A stretch of 5,440 nt of DNA from CAYHWE01 sp964360445 (GTDB lineage: Bacteria; Patescibacteriota; Patescibacteriia; Patescibacteriales; JAKAJF01): the NCBI GenBank assembly GCA_964360445.1, contig CAYHWE010000042.1, forward strand, positions 1 through 5,440, read 5' to 3'. The notes under the pieces were generated by a model that was given only the letters and a program-made list of their open reading frames with translations, did not search any database and was not told where the DNA came from. The translations under genes were made by a program, and so were the position numbers. Every line of letters starts with the position of its first letter. Within the stretch, counting starts at the first letter, position 1. Below are positions 5,290 to 5,440 of the stretch, piece by piece.

Positions 5290-5440
5290 ATGGAAACTAT
5301 TACAAACATCAGCCGAAAAAAAGCGAAGTATATCGCTCTTTACTCATTTCTGGTTTTGGTGTTTTCTTTTTTTACTTATTTTGTGCAATACAACTATCCG
5401 CCTGCCGTCTTCTGGGACGAGAATTATCATATCGCTTCGG
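5290..5440 (+). CDS. Second PMT-like membrane glycosyltransferase, N-terminal part
   Basis: Fifty codons are visible before the window ends: METITNISRKKAKYIALYSF and onward, with a basic cytoplasmic start, one hydrophobic segment (about 14-32) and then PPAVFWDENYHIAS. An acidic Asp-Glu pair (residues 43-44) in the first outer loop, soon after the first helix and followed by a His, is the arrangement of PMT/GT39 enzymes, which transfer sugars from polyprenyl-phosphate carriers. It begins 3 bases after the GT2 stop and has no Shine-Dalgarno site, so it is the third gene of the operon. It differs from the first GT39 protein in its early residues, so it is a different family member and not a fresh copy. 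The family call rests on a short piece. Confidence 0.72.
   Translation, partial: METITNISRKKAKYIALYSFLVLVFSFFTYFVQYNYPPAVFWDENYHIAS

Overview
The window looks like an AT-rich bacterial chromosome segment. The standard stop codons are all read as stops (TAG, TAA and TGA each end a plausible gene). Short intergenic gaps, tiny or absent ribosome-binding leaders on the large genes, and a GT39/GT2/GT39 polyprenyl-phosphate glycosylation cluster would fit a Patescibacteria (CPR)-like genome. That lineage call is inference; no marker gene here proves it.

Left edge (1-217): the first 57 bases end in a sequence that matches the 3' half of a tmRNA (T-loop 3' side, T-stem 3' strand, acceptor strand and encoded CCA). 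The 5' half of that T-arm is not next to it, which suggests an interruption such as a group I intron in the T-loop. Facing it from the other strand is a strong intrinsic terminator (129-170, minus strand), so the tmRNA and the minus-strand genes converge here.

Minus-strand block (218-2327): in transcription order it holds a 563-residue SulP-family anion transporter with a C-terminal STAS domain, then two unrecognised small proteins of 46 and 45 residues. Each small gene has a near-perfect Shine-Dalgarno sequence. A third perfect Shine-Dalgarno sequence follows with no convincing gene behind it, and then comes the terminator.

Divergent intergenic region (2328-2702): it carries a large inverted repeat built from two ATTCCC-N8-GGGAAT hairpins, the same layout as the dRS3 repeat of Neisseria. 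These sit inside a longer inverted pair, GAATTACGAA/TTCGTAATTC. Next to the plus-strand genes is a clear sigma70-type promoter.

Plus-strand block (2703-5440): three tightly packed genes with gaps of 4 and 3 bases and no Shine-Dalgarno sequences: a GT39/PMT-like membrane glycosyltransferase, a soluble GT2 enzyme of the polyprenyl-phosphate sugar synthase type, and the start of a second PMT-like membrane glycosyltransferase cut by the window edge. Together they suggest a route in which the GT2 enzyme charges a lipid-phosphate carrier with a sugar and the GT-C enzymes transfer it to a surface acceptor. I see no CRISPR array, no transposase and no obvious defence system. The most unusual items are the interrupted tmRNA end, the small-gene pair and the palindromic repeat.
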